This document shows positions 23,867-32,104 of a stretch of DNA of 33,394 nucleotides, piece by piece (positions within the stretch are counted from its first letter, which is position 1; every line of letters begins with the position of its first letter). Below the pieces are notes generated by a model that saw only the letters and a program-made list of their open reading frames with translations, did not search any database and had not been told where the DNA came from. Source of the DNA: Spirochaetes bacterium ADurb.Bin215 (GTDB lineage Bacteria; Spirochaetota; Spirochaetia; Treponematales; Treponemataceae). Location of the stretch: NCBI GenBank assembly GCA_002070025.1, contig MWCL01000019.1, forward strand, positions 1 through 33,394, read 5' to 3'. Made by a program: the position numbers and the translations under genes.

Positions 23867-25623
23867 AAAAACAGCGTTACTTCTCCCGATTTTATTGAAT
23901 CAAGCGTTGAATCCTCAACCGAAAATCCACCTATTTGCCCGGCTGCTTCCTTGTGCGCGGTAATGGTAAACCGTTCAACCAATTCCCGAAGACGATCATT
24001 TTGAATGGTCCAGGTTTCCGAACCTGTTTTTGCGAGGATGGAATCCCGCCAGGAACAGGATTCACGTACGTTTTCCGCGACTGATTCTTTGAGCGACGCA
24101 AGGGTATCGGCGATAGTCTGCATGCTAACCAGTGCGTCATCAACTTCCTTGCACATAACCTGAAAGGAGTCAGGATATACCCGAAGGTCGGAGAGTTTTG
24201 ACGAGAGAATCTCATTGCTGTCCTGTACGATCTTGAAGGACCGGGACTTCTCTTCCCTGATTCTGGAGAGCTCACGATCATCACGTTTCGCGCCTTCTCC
24301 ATAGACTCCGGTTATTGACTCAATATCGGTAATGAATTGTTCCAGCTCCTTTCTTGTTTCTTCCACCGAGGATTCAGTCCGATAGATCAGGTCGCTCATG
24401 TGGTCAACGGTACCGCGAACCGAATGAAGCGCTTCATTTTTCGCCACTTCTATCTGCTGGGTAATCCTGACATGCTGCAATCGGGCGATTATGGGACGGA
24501 TTGTCTCAAACAATGTCCGCAGATACTTGACTTCGCCCAGAATTGAAGCAGTATCCTGAACCATGCCTTTTTGCTCCCGCTGAAACACGGTAATCCGTGA
24601 AACAAACTCGGAGAAACTTTCAGAAGCCCTGTCGAGAAGCAGGGGAAGCGACGTACCGTTACGATTCGAATAATCAAGATACGACGACAAAAACTTGCGC
24701 CGCTGCTGTTCCACTTCGTCCAGGATGTGATGAACCAAATCCCAGTTTTCGGAAAACACCGAAACGGACTTCATGACATTCGCATGCACTTCATCGATAA
24801 TTTTCTCACAGATTTCCAGCAGCTGAATGTCAACCACAATGCGGTCAAGCTGATCCTCGGTTGAGATCTGCTCATCCAGCGGAACAATTTCTTTCGTGGC
24901 GAGAAGTACCTGGTCAATGGACTGACGGATAATATCCTGGAGCTGAATACCGGTCATCGCCTGCCGTATCGGGGAAATAGTCTGCCCGGCTTTCCCCTCC
25001 AGTGCGGCCAAATCTTCTCCGGCGCTATCCAGAGCCGGCAATACGGTCTCCTGCAGGGAAACCGCATGACTATGGGTTATCCCGTCATACCGAGAACGGG
25101 AAGCGGCAAATGATTTCTCGAGGATGGTATTCTTTTCCAGCAGTTTTTTCTCTTCCAGCATCAATTCATTGGAAAGTGAAATCATGGAAGCGGACAAACG
25201 TTTCAGATTTTCTGTTATACAGGAAAAGGCCCGCCCCTTATCGCCAGACTTTATCGATATGACCATTGCATTCAGTGAAATGAGCTCAAGTTCTTCAGAA
25301 TTATTCCGTATGTCCTCAAGCCGCGCGTGAATACTGTCCAGTGCGGTCATTTTATCCGCGAGTTTGCCAAAAAGCGCGGTATTTCGTTCGTTGAATCCGC
25401 CAAGAAAGTCATCACTACCGTCGCCTGACACGTTCAGCCCGTTCCTGATGCTGGTTAAAACTTCCCGGAGAGAAGCAAGCGATGAGGAGGGATCAGTATC
25501 AGCAACGATTGAAAGAAGTGACGGGAATATTTCACCGAGTCGGGTATACAGGATTTCTGTCTTGTCGCTACACTGTTGTATATCGTTTCTGATGGTTATC
25601 AAATCTTTCATGAGCCTTCCCAT
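23863..25623 (-). CDS. Soluble MCP-like coiled-coil protein
   Basis: 586 residues with no membrane segment, nearly all helical heptads. One stretch (about 110-144, 'ELISLNAMVISIKSGDKGRAF') resembles the hairpin tip of methyl-accepting chemotaxis proteins, whose consensus has '[24 protein letters not shown]'-like order. The likeness is partial (Ile-Lys-Ser for Glu-Ala-Arg) and the tip is near the N-terminus instead of the middle of the coil, so coupling to CheA/CheW is uncertain. It may be a cytoplasmic chemoreceptor-like or structural coil. ATG 25623 lacks a Shine-Dalgarno; ATG 25611 has GGAAGG but only 3 nt away. Convergent with the HD-GYP gene by 4 bp and divergent from trpB. Confidence 0.72.
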   Translation of the reverse strand: MGRLMKDLITIRNDIQQCSDKTEILYTRLGEIFPSLLSIVADTDPSSSLASLREVLTSIRNGLNVSGDGSDDFLGGFNERNTALFGKLADKMTALDSIHARLEDIRNNSEELELISLNAMVISIKSGDKGRAFSCITENLKRLSASMISLSNELMLEEKKLLEKNTILEKSFAASRSRYDGITHSHAVSLQETVLPALDSAGEDLAALEGKAGQTISPIRQAMTGIQLQDIIRQSIDQVLLATKEIVPLDEQISTEDQLDRIVVDIQLLEICEKIIDEVHANVMKSVSVFSENWDLVHHILDEVEQQRRKFLSSYLDYSNRNGTSLPLLLDRASESFSEFVSRITVFQREQKGMVQDTASILGEVKYLRTLFETIRPIIARLQHVRITQQIEVAKNEALHSVRGTVDHMSDLIYRTESSVEETRKELEQFITDIESITGVYGEGAKRDDRELSRIREEKSRSFKIVQDSNEILSSKLSDLRVYPDSFQVMCKEVDDALVSMQTIADTLASLKESVAENVRESCSWRDSILAKTGSETWTIQNDRLRELVERFTITAHKEAAGQIGGFSVEDSTLDSIKSGEVTLFF

Positions 25624-25654
25624 ACTATCAAGGTTTGCACTATTAACTATACTA

Positions 25655-25687
25655 TACTGTTACCAAAATTGTTGAAAAAAAGCAGCA
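25655..25687 (+). repeat. Short dispersed repeat, copy 2
   Basis: A 24-nt stretch (25655-25678, core ctgttaccaaaattgttg) is identical to 30099-30122, and the 32-nt block 25656-25687 matches copy 1 with four changes. It lies in the 125-bp region between the MCP-like gene and trpB, over the likely -35 area of the minus-strand gene. Confidence 0.8.
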
Positions 25688-25702
25688 GAAATAATGTTTC
25701 TA

Positions 25703-25731
25703 TTGACAGTAACATCAACGGGTGGTAGGAT
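25703..25731 (+). promoter_or_regulatory. Predicted trpB promoter
   Basis: Perfect TTGACA (25703-25708), 17-nt spacer, TAGGAT (25726-25731). Transcription from about 25738 would leave a leader of some 11 nt that starts within the AAAAGGAG ribosome site (25736-25743). GATACT at 25729-25734 is an alternative -10 with a 20-nt spacer. Confidence 0.6.
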
Positions 25732-25748
25732 ACTCAAAAGGAGTTTCT

Positions 25749-26954
25749 ATGGCACACCAGTATCTCAAGACACAACCGGACGAAAAAGGGTTCTTCGGCG
25801 AGTTTGGCGGATCATTTATCCCGCCGGAATTACAAAAAGAAATGGACGCGATTACCGACGCGTATTATTCAATCAGCAAATCACATGATTTCATTACCGA
25901 ATTGCGGGCGATACGCAAACATTTTCAGGGCCGCCCTACCCCGACCTATTTTTGCCGGAATCTTTCCAACAAAACTGGCGGCAGAATCTACCTGAAACGT
26001 GAAGATCTCAACCATACTGGTGCGCACAAGCTGAATCACTGTATGGGTGAAGGGTTGCTCGCGAAATATTTGGGCAAGAAAAAACTGATAGCGGAAACCG
26101 GTGCCGGCCAGCACGGTGTCGCCCTCGCGACTGCGGCCGCCTATTTCGGTCTTGAGTGTGAAATTCACATGGGCGAGGTTGACATCGCGAAGGAGCATCC
26201 GAACGTAATACGCATGCAGCTCCTCGGCGCCAAGGTTGTACCGGTAACCCACGGTCTCAAAACCCTCAAGGAAGCGGTGGACTCCGCATTCGAGGCCTAT
26301 CTGGCCGATCCGGTTACCAGCATTTACTGTATCGGTTCTGTAGTAGGACCGCACCCCTTCCCCATGATGGTCCGGGATTTCCAGCATGTTGTGGGCATTG
26401 AAGCCCGCGAGCAGTTTCTCGAGATGACCGGCGAGCTCCCCGATGTGGTGACCGCTTGTGTCGGCGGTGGTTCAAACGCCATGGGTATTTTCTCCGGATT
26501 CCTTGACGACGCAGCCGTTCGTCTTGTGGGCGTTGAGCCTTCCGGACGATCCCTCAAGATCGGAGATCACGCGGCAAGTCTTTCCTATGGAAGGCCCGGC
26601 GTACTTCACGGCTTCCGCTCGTATTTGCTCCAGAACGAAAAAGGAGAACCGGAACCGGTATATTCGATCGCGAGTGGTCTGGATTATCCCGGCTCGGGAC
26701 CCGAACACTGCATGCTCAAGGACGCGGGCAGAGTCGAGTACGTCATGGCGAGCGACGATGAATGTCTTGACGCGTTCTTCACCCTTTCCCGCGTCGAGGG
26801 AATCATTCCCGCGCTTGAAAGCGCACATGCCGTATCGTACGCCCAGAAGTTTGCCCGGGAAAATCCTCGCAAATCAATTCTGGTCAATCTTTCCGGCCGC
26901 GGTGACAAGGATATCGACTTCATCGTGGAGAATTACGAAATTCCGGGAAAGTAA
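25749..26954 (+). CDS. trpB: Tryptophan synthase beta chain (no trpA nearby)
   Basis: PLP enzyme that joins indole and serine to form tryptophan, 401 residues. The PLP Lys94 is in 'HTGAHKLNH' (usually KINN), the catalytic Glu116 in 'ETGAGQHG', and the phosphate loop 'GGGSNAMG' follows. The N-terminal '[13 protein letters not shown]' and length fit TrpB. An upstream ATG (25722) overlaps the promoter; ATG 25749 has AAAAGGAG at proper spacing. No trpA or other trp gene is seen here, so it may use free indole, pair with a distant TrpA, or act as a serine-using PLP enzyme. It is followed after 57 bp by pgl; a hairpin without a T run spans its stop. Confidence 0.9.
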   Translation: MAHQYLKTQPDEKGFFGEFGGSFIPPELQKEMDAITDAYYSISKSHDFITELRAIRKHFQGRPTPTYFCRNLSNKTGGRIYLKREDLNHTGAHKLNHCMGEGLLAKYLGKKKLIAETGAGQHGVALATAAAYFGLECEIHMGEVDIAKEHPNVIRMQLLGAKVVPVTHGLKTLKEAVDSAFEAYLADPVTSIYCIGSVVGPHPFPMMVRDFQHVVGIEAREQFLEMTGELPDVVTACVGGGSNAMGIFSGFLDDAAVRLVGVEPSGRSLKIGDHAASLSYGRPGVLHGFRSYLLQNEKGEPEPVYSIASGLDYPGSGPEHCMLKDAGRVEYVMASDDECLDAFFTLSRVEGIIPALESAHAVSYAQKFARENPRKSILVNLSGRGDKDIDFIVENYEIPGK

Positions 26955-26969
26955 GCCGATTTTTCCCGG
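26943..26969. other. Hairpin over the trpB stop codon
   Basis: CCGGGAAA (26943-26950) / TTTCCCGG (26962-26969) is a perfect 8-bp stem whose loop holds the TAA. There is no T run after it, so it is not called a terminator; it could weaken read-through or protect the mRNA end. Confidence 0.5.
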
Positions 26970-26976
26970 TCAGCCA

Positions 26977-27005
26977 TACACAAAACGGCATTTTCTGCCT
27001 ATAGT
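26977..27005 (+). promoter_or_regulatory. Predicted leaderless promoter of pgl
   Basis: TACACA (26977-26982), 17-nt spacer, TATAGT (27000-27005), 6 nt, then ATG 27012 with no Shine-Dalgarno. The predicted start of transcription falls on or beside the ATG. Confidence 0.55.
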
Positions 27006-27011
27006 TATGTA

Positions 27012-27752
27012 ATGACCGTTGTACCAAAATCTTCTGCCGATTGTCTCCGGGAGACATTTGTCTCCCGGATTCTCGGGCAGCTTTCCTCGAACATGCCGGT
27101 TTTGATTCTTCTGTCCGGCGGTTCCGCGGCTCCCGTCGGAGCGGCGATTTGCCGCGATCTTGAACACAGTCTTTCCGGAGATGAGCCGGCATATCCGGTT
27201 CCTGCCGAGTGCATGGTTACCCTGGTTGATGAACGGTTCGGCCCGGCCGGTCATCCTGACTCTAACTGGAACTTTTTTACCCTGAAAGACCTTCCCTGGA
27301 AACAGCTGATACCAGTTCCGGTTCTTACCGCTACGGACAACAATCCGGATCTCTTTCAGGAAACTGTCCGGAAATTTGACGGTTTTCTCTCATGGGCCGT
27401 TACCCGTCACACACAGGGCCGGTTGTTCATTGCCGCTGTTTTCGGGATCGGGGAAGACGGACACACGGCGGGCATCCTTCCGGATAGTCCCGCCTCGCTT
27501 CTTTCAACCAGCTCACCGCTGTATGCGACCGGCTATCACCATGCCCCGTATTCCCGCATAACCATGACTCCGTCATTTTTCCCGAGCATTGATCTGGCCA
27601 TGGTCTGGGCAAGCGGTACGAACAAACGGAAACCGCTTGAATCGCTCCTTACCGACAGCTCGTATGAGCGGATGCCCGCGCAGTTATTGAAATTGCCGCG
27701 TGAAACCATTATGTATACTGATCAGGAAGTGAATGCGTATGAAAAAGCTTGA
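27012..27752 (+). CDS. pgl: 6-phosphogluconolactonase
   Basis: Hydrolyses 6-phosphoglucono-1,5-lactone, the second step of the oxidative pentose phosphate pathway. 246 residues. Family motifs: 'LLSGGSAAPVG' (LSGGSTP-type phosphate site), 'LVDERFG' and 'GIGEDGHTAGILP', close to the GMGxDGHTASLFP signature that carries the catalytic Asp/His region. It also matches the NagB/Pgl superfamily; the last motif and the neighbouring zwf favour the Pgl function. The start is fixed by the homology and the -10 box 6 nt upstream. Its 3' end overlaps zwf by 14 bp. Confidence 0.87.
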   Translation: MTVVPKSSADCLRETFVSRILGQLSSNMPVLILLSGGSAAPVGAAICRDLEHSLSGDEPAYPVPAECMVTLVDERFGPAGHPDSNWNFFTLKDLPWKQLIPVPVLTATDNNPDLFQETVRKFDGFLSWAVTRHTQGRLFIAAVFGIGEDGHTAGILPDSPASLLSTSSPLYATGYHHAPYSRITMTPSFFPSIDLAMVWASGTNKRKPLESLLTDSSYERMPAQLLKLPRETIMYTDQEVNAYEKA

Positions 27753-29202
27753 ACGAACCATTCTGATCATTTTTGGAAGCACCGGAGATCTTTCTCGCCG
27801 TAAACTGCTCCCGGCGCTTTTCCGTCTGGAAAAATCTGGACTCCTCCCTGATGGATTCCGAATCCTAGCCATTTCCCGCCGCGGAACAACCGTGGACGAC
27901 ATCATTTCCATCATCTGCGCAACAGTACCGGAAGCCTCAGGCGAAACGGTCGTGCTTGAATCGCTCGGAAAGCGCATGAGCATTCTGGACATGGATATCG
28001 GCAAGCCGCAACAGTACGGACGGCTTTCGGAAGCGTTATCGGACCTTGAAAAAGAAGCCGGCAACGCCATGAACCATCTGTTTTATCTGGCTATCCCGGC
28101 AACCCTGTTCGAAACCGTTACCGGACGCCTGGGTGAACCCGATATTAACCGCCATGAACCCGGAATGCGGGAATGCCGGTTTCTGATTGAGAAACCGTTC
28201 GGCTTTTCGCTGGATTCAGCCCGTCAGCTCATTGATTCTCTGGGTGCACGGTTTGATCAGTCGCAAATTTATCGGATAGACCATTATCTCGCCAAGGAAA
28301 CCGCCCAGAACATCCTCGCGTTCAGATTTGAAAATCCTCTTTTTTGCGGGACCTGGAACCGGGAGCATATCAGCCACATCATGATTACCGCCATTGAATC
28401 TATCGGTATCGAGGGTCGCGCAGCGTTCTATGATTCGATGGGAGCCATGCGTGACCTCGTACAAAGCCATCTTCTCCAGCTGCTTGCCCTGGTTACCATG
28501 CGTCAGCCGCGCACGTTCAGCGATACTGATATACACCGGGAAAAGGAATACATTCTTTCCAGAGTACGCCCGCCGCGAATCGAACGCATGAACGATGATA
28601 CGGTCCGGGCCCAGTACCGCGGATACCGTAACGAGGCCGGGAACCCCGCCAGCATGACTGAAACCTACACGGCCGTCCGCCTTTCCATTGACGATGAGGC
28701 ATGGAAGGACGTCCCGATATTTATCCGTACCGGAAAAGCGCTCGCACAGAAGGTAACGGAAGTTACCATTGTTTTTTCAAATCCGTGCAATCCCAGTCGG
28801 AACAATCTGCTGACCATCCGTATTCAGCCGAATGAAGGAATCGTTATAGATCTTCGTATCAAGAAACCGGGATTTTATATGGCCTACGAAGATGTTCAGC
28901 TTGATTTTTGTTACACGGGGACAGCCATCGCCGATCATCCGGAGGCATATGAACGGGTTCTCGTTGACGGTATGCGCGGCGACCGGACTCTTTTCGCGTC
29001 CGATGCCGAGGTTCTTTCCTGCTGGAAGATTACCGAACCCATCCTTGAAGCATGGAAAAACCCGGACTTTCCCCTGCATTTCTATGACAAAGGCAGCTGG
29101 GGACCGCAGGCGGCAGACCAACTGGTCGAAAAGTCCGGGATACCCTGGCTAACCGACGAGCATCCGGTCTGTACACCGCCCAGAATCGTGCATCACGACT
29201 GA
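27739..29202 (+). CDS. zwf: Glucose-6-phosphate 1-dehydrogenase
   Basis: Oxidises glucose 6-phosphate to the lactone, yielding NADPH; first step of the same pathway as pgl. About 487 residues. The Rossmann loop is 'IIFGSTGDLSRRKLLPALF' (family GASGDLAxRK), the active-site motif 'RIDHYLAKE' is complete (family RIDHYLGKE), and 'RVLVDGMRGDRTLF' marks the C-terminal beta+alpha domain. Start: the frame allows ATG 27733 and ATG 27739; AGGAAG at 27724-27729 is 9 nt from the second and 3 nt from the first, so 27739 is preferred. It overlaps pgl and is therefore co-transcribed. No terminator is evident after it. Confidence 0.95.
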   Translation: MKKLERTILIIFGSTGDLSRRKLLPALFRLEKSGLLPDGFRILAISRRGTTVDDIISIICATVPEASGETVVLESLGKRMSILDMDIGKPQQYGRLSEALSDLEKEAGNAMNHLFYLAIPATLFETVTGRLGEPDINRHEPGMRECRFLIEKPFGFSLDSARQLIDSLGARFDQSQIYRIDHYLAKETAQNILAFRFENPLFCGTWNREHISHIMITAIESIGIEGRAAFYDSMGAMRDLVQSHLLQLLALVTMRQPRTFSDTDIHREKEYILSRVRPPRIERMNDDTVRAQYRGYRNEAGNPASMTETYTAVRLSIDDEAWKDVPIFIRTGKALAQKVTEVTIVFSNPCNPSRNNLLTIRIQPNEGIVIDLRIKKPGFYMAYEDVQLDFCYTGTAIADHPEAYERVLVDGMRGDRTLFASDAEVLSCWKITEPILEAWKNPDFPLHFYDKGSWGPQAADQLVEKSGIPWLTDEHPVCTPPRIVHHD

Positions 29203-29281
29203 CTGCTTTCAGGCTTTGATAGCGGTATTCATTGACCTGACGGCCAGTTTTTCGTACCTTGAATAGTAGTGGAGGAACATA

Positions 29282-29890
29282 ATGAGTAAAGGTCTCAAGA
29301 CAGTATTGATCATAGCGGCGGTACTGCTGGTACTTGTTTTCAGCGTATACCGATTCTTTGCAGGAAATTACAATTCGATGGTTCAGCTCGACGAATCCGT
29401 AAAAGGACAGTGGGGACAGGTTCAGAATGTATACCAGCGGAGACTCGACCTCATTCCCAACCTTGTCGCGACCGTCAAGGGATACGCATCACATGAACAA
29501 TCCGTTTTTGCCCAGGTAACCGAAGCCCGTTCACGTGCCGGTGGTGTCATGAATATTTCAGACGAAGTACTCAATGATCCGGAAGCCTTTTCACGTTTTC
29601 AACAGGCCCAGTCGGAACTTGGGGGCGCTCTCCAGCGTCTTCTCATGATCACGGAAAACTATCCTGATCTCAAGGCAAACACCAATTTCCTCGCGCTTCA
29701 GGATCAGCTCGAAGGAACCGAAAACCGCATAACCGTTGAACGAAAACGCTACAACGATGTTGTTCAGAACTACAATATCTTCATCAAGCAGTTTCCCCGC
29801 ATATTCATTGCCAATATGTACGGTTTCCGCGAGAAACCCTATTTTGCCGCAGACGCCGGGGCCGAACGGGCACCGACGGTGGAGTTCTGA
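29282..29890 (+). CDS. LemA family protein
   Basis: 202 residues. One N-terminal membrane helix (about 6-27) with an external helical domain; the family pattern is clear in 'YNSMVQLDESVKGQWGQVQNVYQRR' split across 32-56 and 'DLIPNLVATVKGYASHE'. LemA proteins are widespread, and their function is not settled. A GGAGG site lies 5 nt before ATG 29282 and a TTGACC (29232-29237) may be a -35 box. The TGA stop overlaps the next ATG (TGATG), so it forms an operon with two TPM-domain genes, a common arrangement that suggests a shared membrane process. Confidence 0.9.
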   Translation: MSKGLKTVLIIAAVLLVLVFSVYRFFAGNYNSMVQLDESVKGQWGQVQNVYQRRLDLIPNLVATVKGYASHEQSVFAQVTEARSRAGGVMNISDEVLNDPEAFSRFQQAQSELGGALQRLLMITENYPDLKANTNFLALQDQLEGTENRITVERKRYNDVVQNYNIFIKQFPRIFIANMYGFREKPYFAADAGAERAPTVEF

Positions 29891-30588
29891 TGAACCGGAC
29901 AAAACTTCTCGGAAAAATGCACATTACCGCGGAAGATCTTTCGGAGATACGATCAGCTGTGGCAGACGCCGAGGAAAAAACATCCGGAGAGATTGCTCTG
30001 GCGGTAACAGCGGAAAGCGCGGACTATTCGTTTCACGAGTTGCGGGCCGCGGTTCTTCTCGGCGCAGCCCTTTTTGCCGCTCTCATTCCGGTCCATACTA
30101 CTGTTACCAAAATTGTTGAAAACTTTTTTTGGGCGGTTCCGTCCTGGACCACTACTGCCATATACGGGTTTACCGCATTTTTGACCATAGGGGTACTTTT
30201 TCTGTTTGCCAATATCCCGCTGCTTGACCGCGCGATAATTCCGCGGAGGATACGTTCCCGGATGGTCTATAACCGGGCACTCCGGCACTTTGTTGAAAGC
30301 GGAGTATACGCGACCCGGGACCGTACCGGGATTCTCGTCTTCCTTTCCTGGATGGAGCGCGAAGTACGCATCATTGCGGACAAGGGAATAAGCGAGAAAA
30401 TCGATCAGGCAACATGGAATACTCTCGCGGAAACGATTGCCTTGGGCGTCCGTGACGGAAAAACCGCGGCGGCACTGCTCGAAGCCGTTCGGGAATGCGG
30501 AAGAATACTTGCGGACCATTTCCCCGCGGACAGTATAAACGAGAACGAACTTGCAGACGGTCTTGTAGTCTTGGAGAAGGGTGAATGA
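29890..30588 (+). CDS. TPM-domain membrane protein
   Basis: 232 residues. An N-terminal TPM (DUF477)-like segment ('EEKTSGEIALAVTAESADY', residues 28-46) precedes two transmembrane helices (about 52-68 and 86-108), and the C-terminal 120 residues again resemble a TPM-type cytoplasmic domain ('TGILVFLSWMEREVRIIADKG'). Residues 71-78 (Thr-Val-Thr-Lys-Ile-Val-Glu-Asn), between the two helices, are encoded by copy 3 of the dispersed repeat. The gene begins on the last base of the LemA stop and ends in an ATGA overlap with the next gene. Function unknown; TPM proteins next to LemA are recurrent. Confidence 0.82.
   Translation: MNRTKLLGKMHITAEDLSEIRSAVADAEEKTSGEIALAVTAESADYSFHELRAAVLLGAALFAALIPVHTTVTKIVENFFWAVPSWTTTAIYGFTAFLTIGVLFLFANIPLLDRAIIPRRIRSRMVYNRALRHFVESGVYATRDRTGILVFLSWMEREVRIIADKGISEKIDQATWNTLAETIALGVRDGKTAAALLEAVRECGRILADHFPADSINENELADGLVVLEKGE
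30099..30122 (+). repeat. Short dispersed repeat, copy 3 (inside a coding region)
   Basis: Identical over 24 nt to 25655-25678. It is read here as Thr-Val-Thr-Lys-Ile-Val-Glu in the TPM gene, whereas copies 1 and 2 lie between genes. Confidence 0.8.
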
Positions 30589-31340
30589 AAAACACGCTAT
30601 ACCGCCTTACGGCGGTCTTGTTTTTTTTTACGGCAACGATTCTTTCCGCACGCGAAGTTCCACCGCTTTCCGGGCCGGTAAATGATTACGCGGCCATTCT
30701 CTCGGTCGCCGAAAAAGATACGCTTGAGAGTTTTTTGCTCGCCCTGGATCGGCAAACCGGTGTTCAGATCGCCGTTTTGACCATTCCTTCGCTTGAAGGG
30801 GAATCCCTTGAGTCCTTCTCCCTGAAAACCGTGGAACAATGGAAACTCGGACAGCAGGGCGAGGATAACGGTGCGTTGCTTCTGGTCTCGCTCGGGGACC
30901 GTGCCGTCAGGATTGAAACCGGATATGGACTCGAAGGCACGCTTACTGACGCGAAAAGCGGACTTATCATACGGAATGTCATTGCGCCCAGGTTCCGGGA
31001 AGGAAAGTATGGTGCGGGAATTCTTGAAGCCGTCCGGAACATGGCGGGCATTGCAACCGACAACCGGGAAATCATTTCCGAGTCCGTGAAGAACCCTCAA
31101 AAGGAGAAGTCCGGCGGGAACCTCGCGGGGTTACTCTTCTTTATCGTATTTTATCTCATCATGCGGGCGGGATTTCACCGACGGGGCGGCCTTTTTACCG
31201 GATTGTTGCTGGGCAGTATGCTCGGCGGACGGCGTAGCGGAAGCGGTTTCTCCAGCGGCGGTTTTGGCGGCTTCTCCGGAGGCGGCTTCAGCGGCGGTGG
31301 CGGAGGTTTCGGCGGCGGCGGCGCTTCCGGGGGCTGGTAA
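30585..31340 (+). CDS. Secreted TPM-domain protein with Gly-rich tail (YgcG-like)
   Basis: 251 residues. Signal peptide 1-22. The TPM domain (about 28-165) has 'PLSGPVNDYAAILS', 'LDRQTGVQIAVLTIPSLEG', 'NGALLLVSLGDRAVRIETGYGLEGTLTD' read in parts, and 'GKYGAGILEAV'. A membrane helix follows (about 178-195) and the last 35 residues are Gly/Ser/Phe-rich ending in Gly-Gly-Trp. This matches YgcG/Psb32-like TPM proteins, for which phosphatase or photosystem-repair roles were proposed in other lineages; here the role is unknown. It overlaps the preceding TPM gene by 4 bp. The tail probably sits in the periplasm or cytoplasm, depending on orientation. Confidence 0.85.
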   Translation: MKNTLYRLTAVLFFFTATILSAREVPPLSGPVNDYAAILSVAEKDTLESFLLALDRQTGVQIAVLTIPSLEGESLESFSLKTVEQWKLGQQGEDNGALLLVSLGDRAVRIETGYGLEGTLTDAKSGLIIRNVIAPRFREGKYGAGILEAVRNMAGIATDNREIISESVKNPQKEKSGGNLAGLLFFIVFYLIMRAGFHRRGGLFTGLLLGSMLGGRRSGSGFSSGGFGGFSGGGFSGGGGGFGGGGASGGW

Positions 31341-31366
31341 TCAGAAGAAGCAGTACCCGCAAGGTA

Positions 31367-32104
31367 TTATTCCGGATCGACAAGACCGACAGCTTCGCGG
31401 AGTCCCGTAATTTCGTCAGCGGTCAATTCACGGACCGCACCCGGCGGTAAGCCGGGATCAAGAACGAGCGGCCCCATGGACACCCGTTCAAGTCCGATTA
31501 CCCGGTTTCCAACCACCCTGAACATTTTTTTCACTTGATGGTACTTCCCTTCCTCAATCGTCAGGGCAAGCCTTTTTGATGCCCGTTCCAGTTTTGCCGG
31601 CAGACAATTATGCCCGTTATGAAAAGCGACTCCTTCGGAGAAACGGCGCGCGTATTCGGCAAAAAGGTCGTCGTCTACGGGGAGCTCAAGATCAGCCAGA
31701 TATTTCTTCTCCACACCGGTCTTGGGCGATGTCAGGCGATGGGCAAGCGCCCCATCATTGGTGAGAAGGAGCAAACCCCGCGTATCAATATCAAGACGGC
31801 CAACCGGGAAAACATCACTGCCCCGCCAGGGTTCTTCCAGAAGATCGAGCACCGTCCGGTGCACGGGATCCGCGGTTGAGGTAACCACGCCGGCGGGCTT
31901 GTTCAGCATGAGGTATATCCTGGCGCGAAACGCCCAGTTCTCGCCGTCAAGCTCGAACTGATCGTGTTCCGGATCTACATGAAACGAAGGATCCCTGCAA
32001 GGGACCCCGTTTACACAGAAGGTACGCTCTCGCAGGACACGTTTGATGTCTCTCCGGGAACCGAATCCGGCCCCGGCAAGAAGCTTATCGACGCGGCTTT
32101 TCAT
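31367..32104 (-). CDS. rsuA: RsuA-type 16S rRNA pseudouridine synthase
   Basis: 245 residues. An N-terminal S4 RNA-binding domain ('RVDKLLAGAGFGSRRDIKRVL', 4-24, read in part) leads to the RsuA/RluB/RluE-type catalytic domain with the nucleophilic Asp in 'GRLDIDTRGLLLLTNDG'. 'EGKYHQVKKMF' favours RsuA (16S U516) over RluB, whose form is NRQVRRM-like. The ATG at 32104 lies inside the mgtC end (20-bp overlap), so both are in one transcript. No terminator is visible in the 26 bp before the convergent TPM gene. Confidence 0.88.
   Translation of the reverse strand: MKSRVDKLLAGAGFGSRRDIKRVLRERTFCVNGVPCRDPSFHVDPEHDQFELDGENWAFRARIYLMLNKPAGVVTSTADPVHRTVLDLLEEPWRGSDVFPVGRLDIDTRGLLLLTNDGALAHRLTSPKTGVEKKYLADLELPVDDDLFAEYARRFSEGVAFHNGHNCLPAKLERASKRLALTIEEGKYHQVKKMFRVVGNRVIGLERVSMGPLVLDPGLPPGAVRELTADEITGLREAVGLVDPE

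Noticed and set aside
23859-23878. Inverted repeat AACGCT/AGCGTT at the HD-GYP/MCP-like junction as a terminator
   Set aside because: A 6-bp stem without a T run on either side; it overlaps both coding ends.
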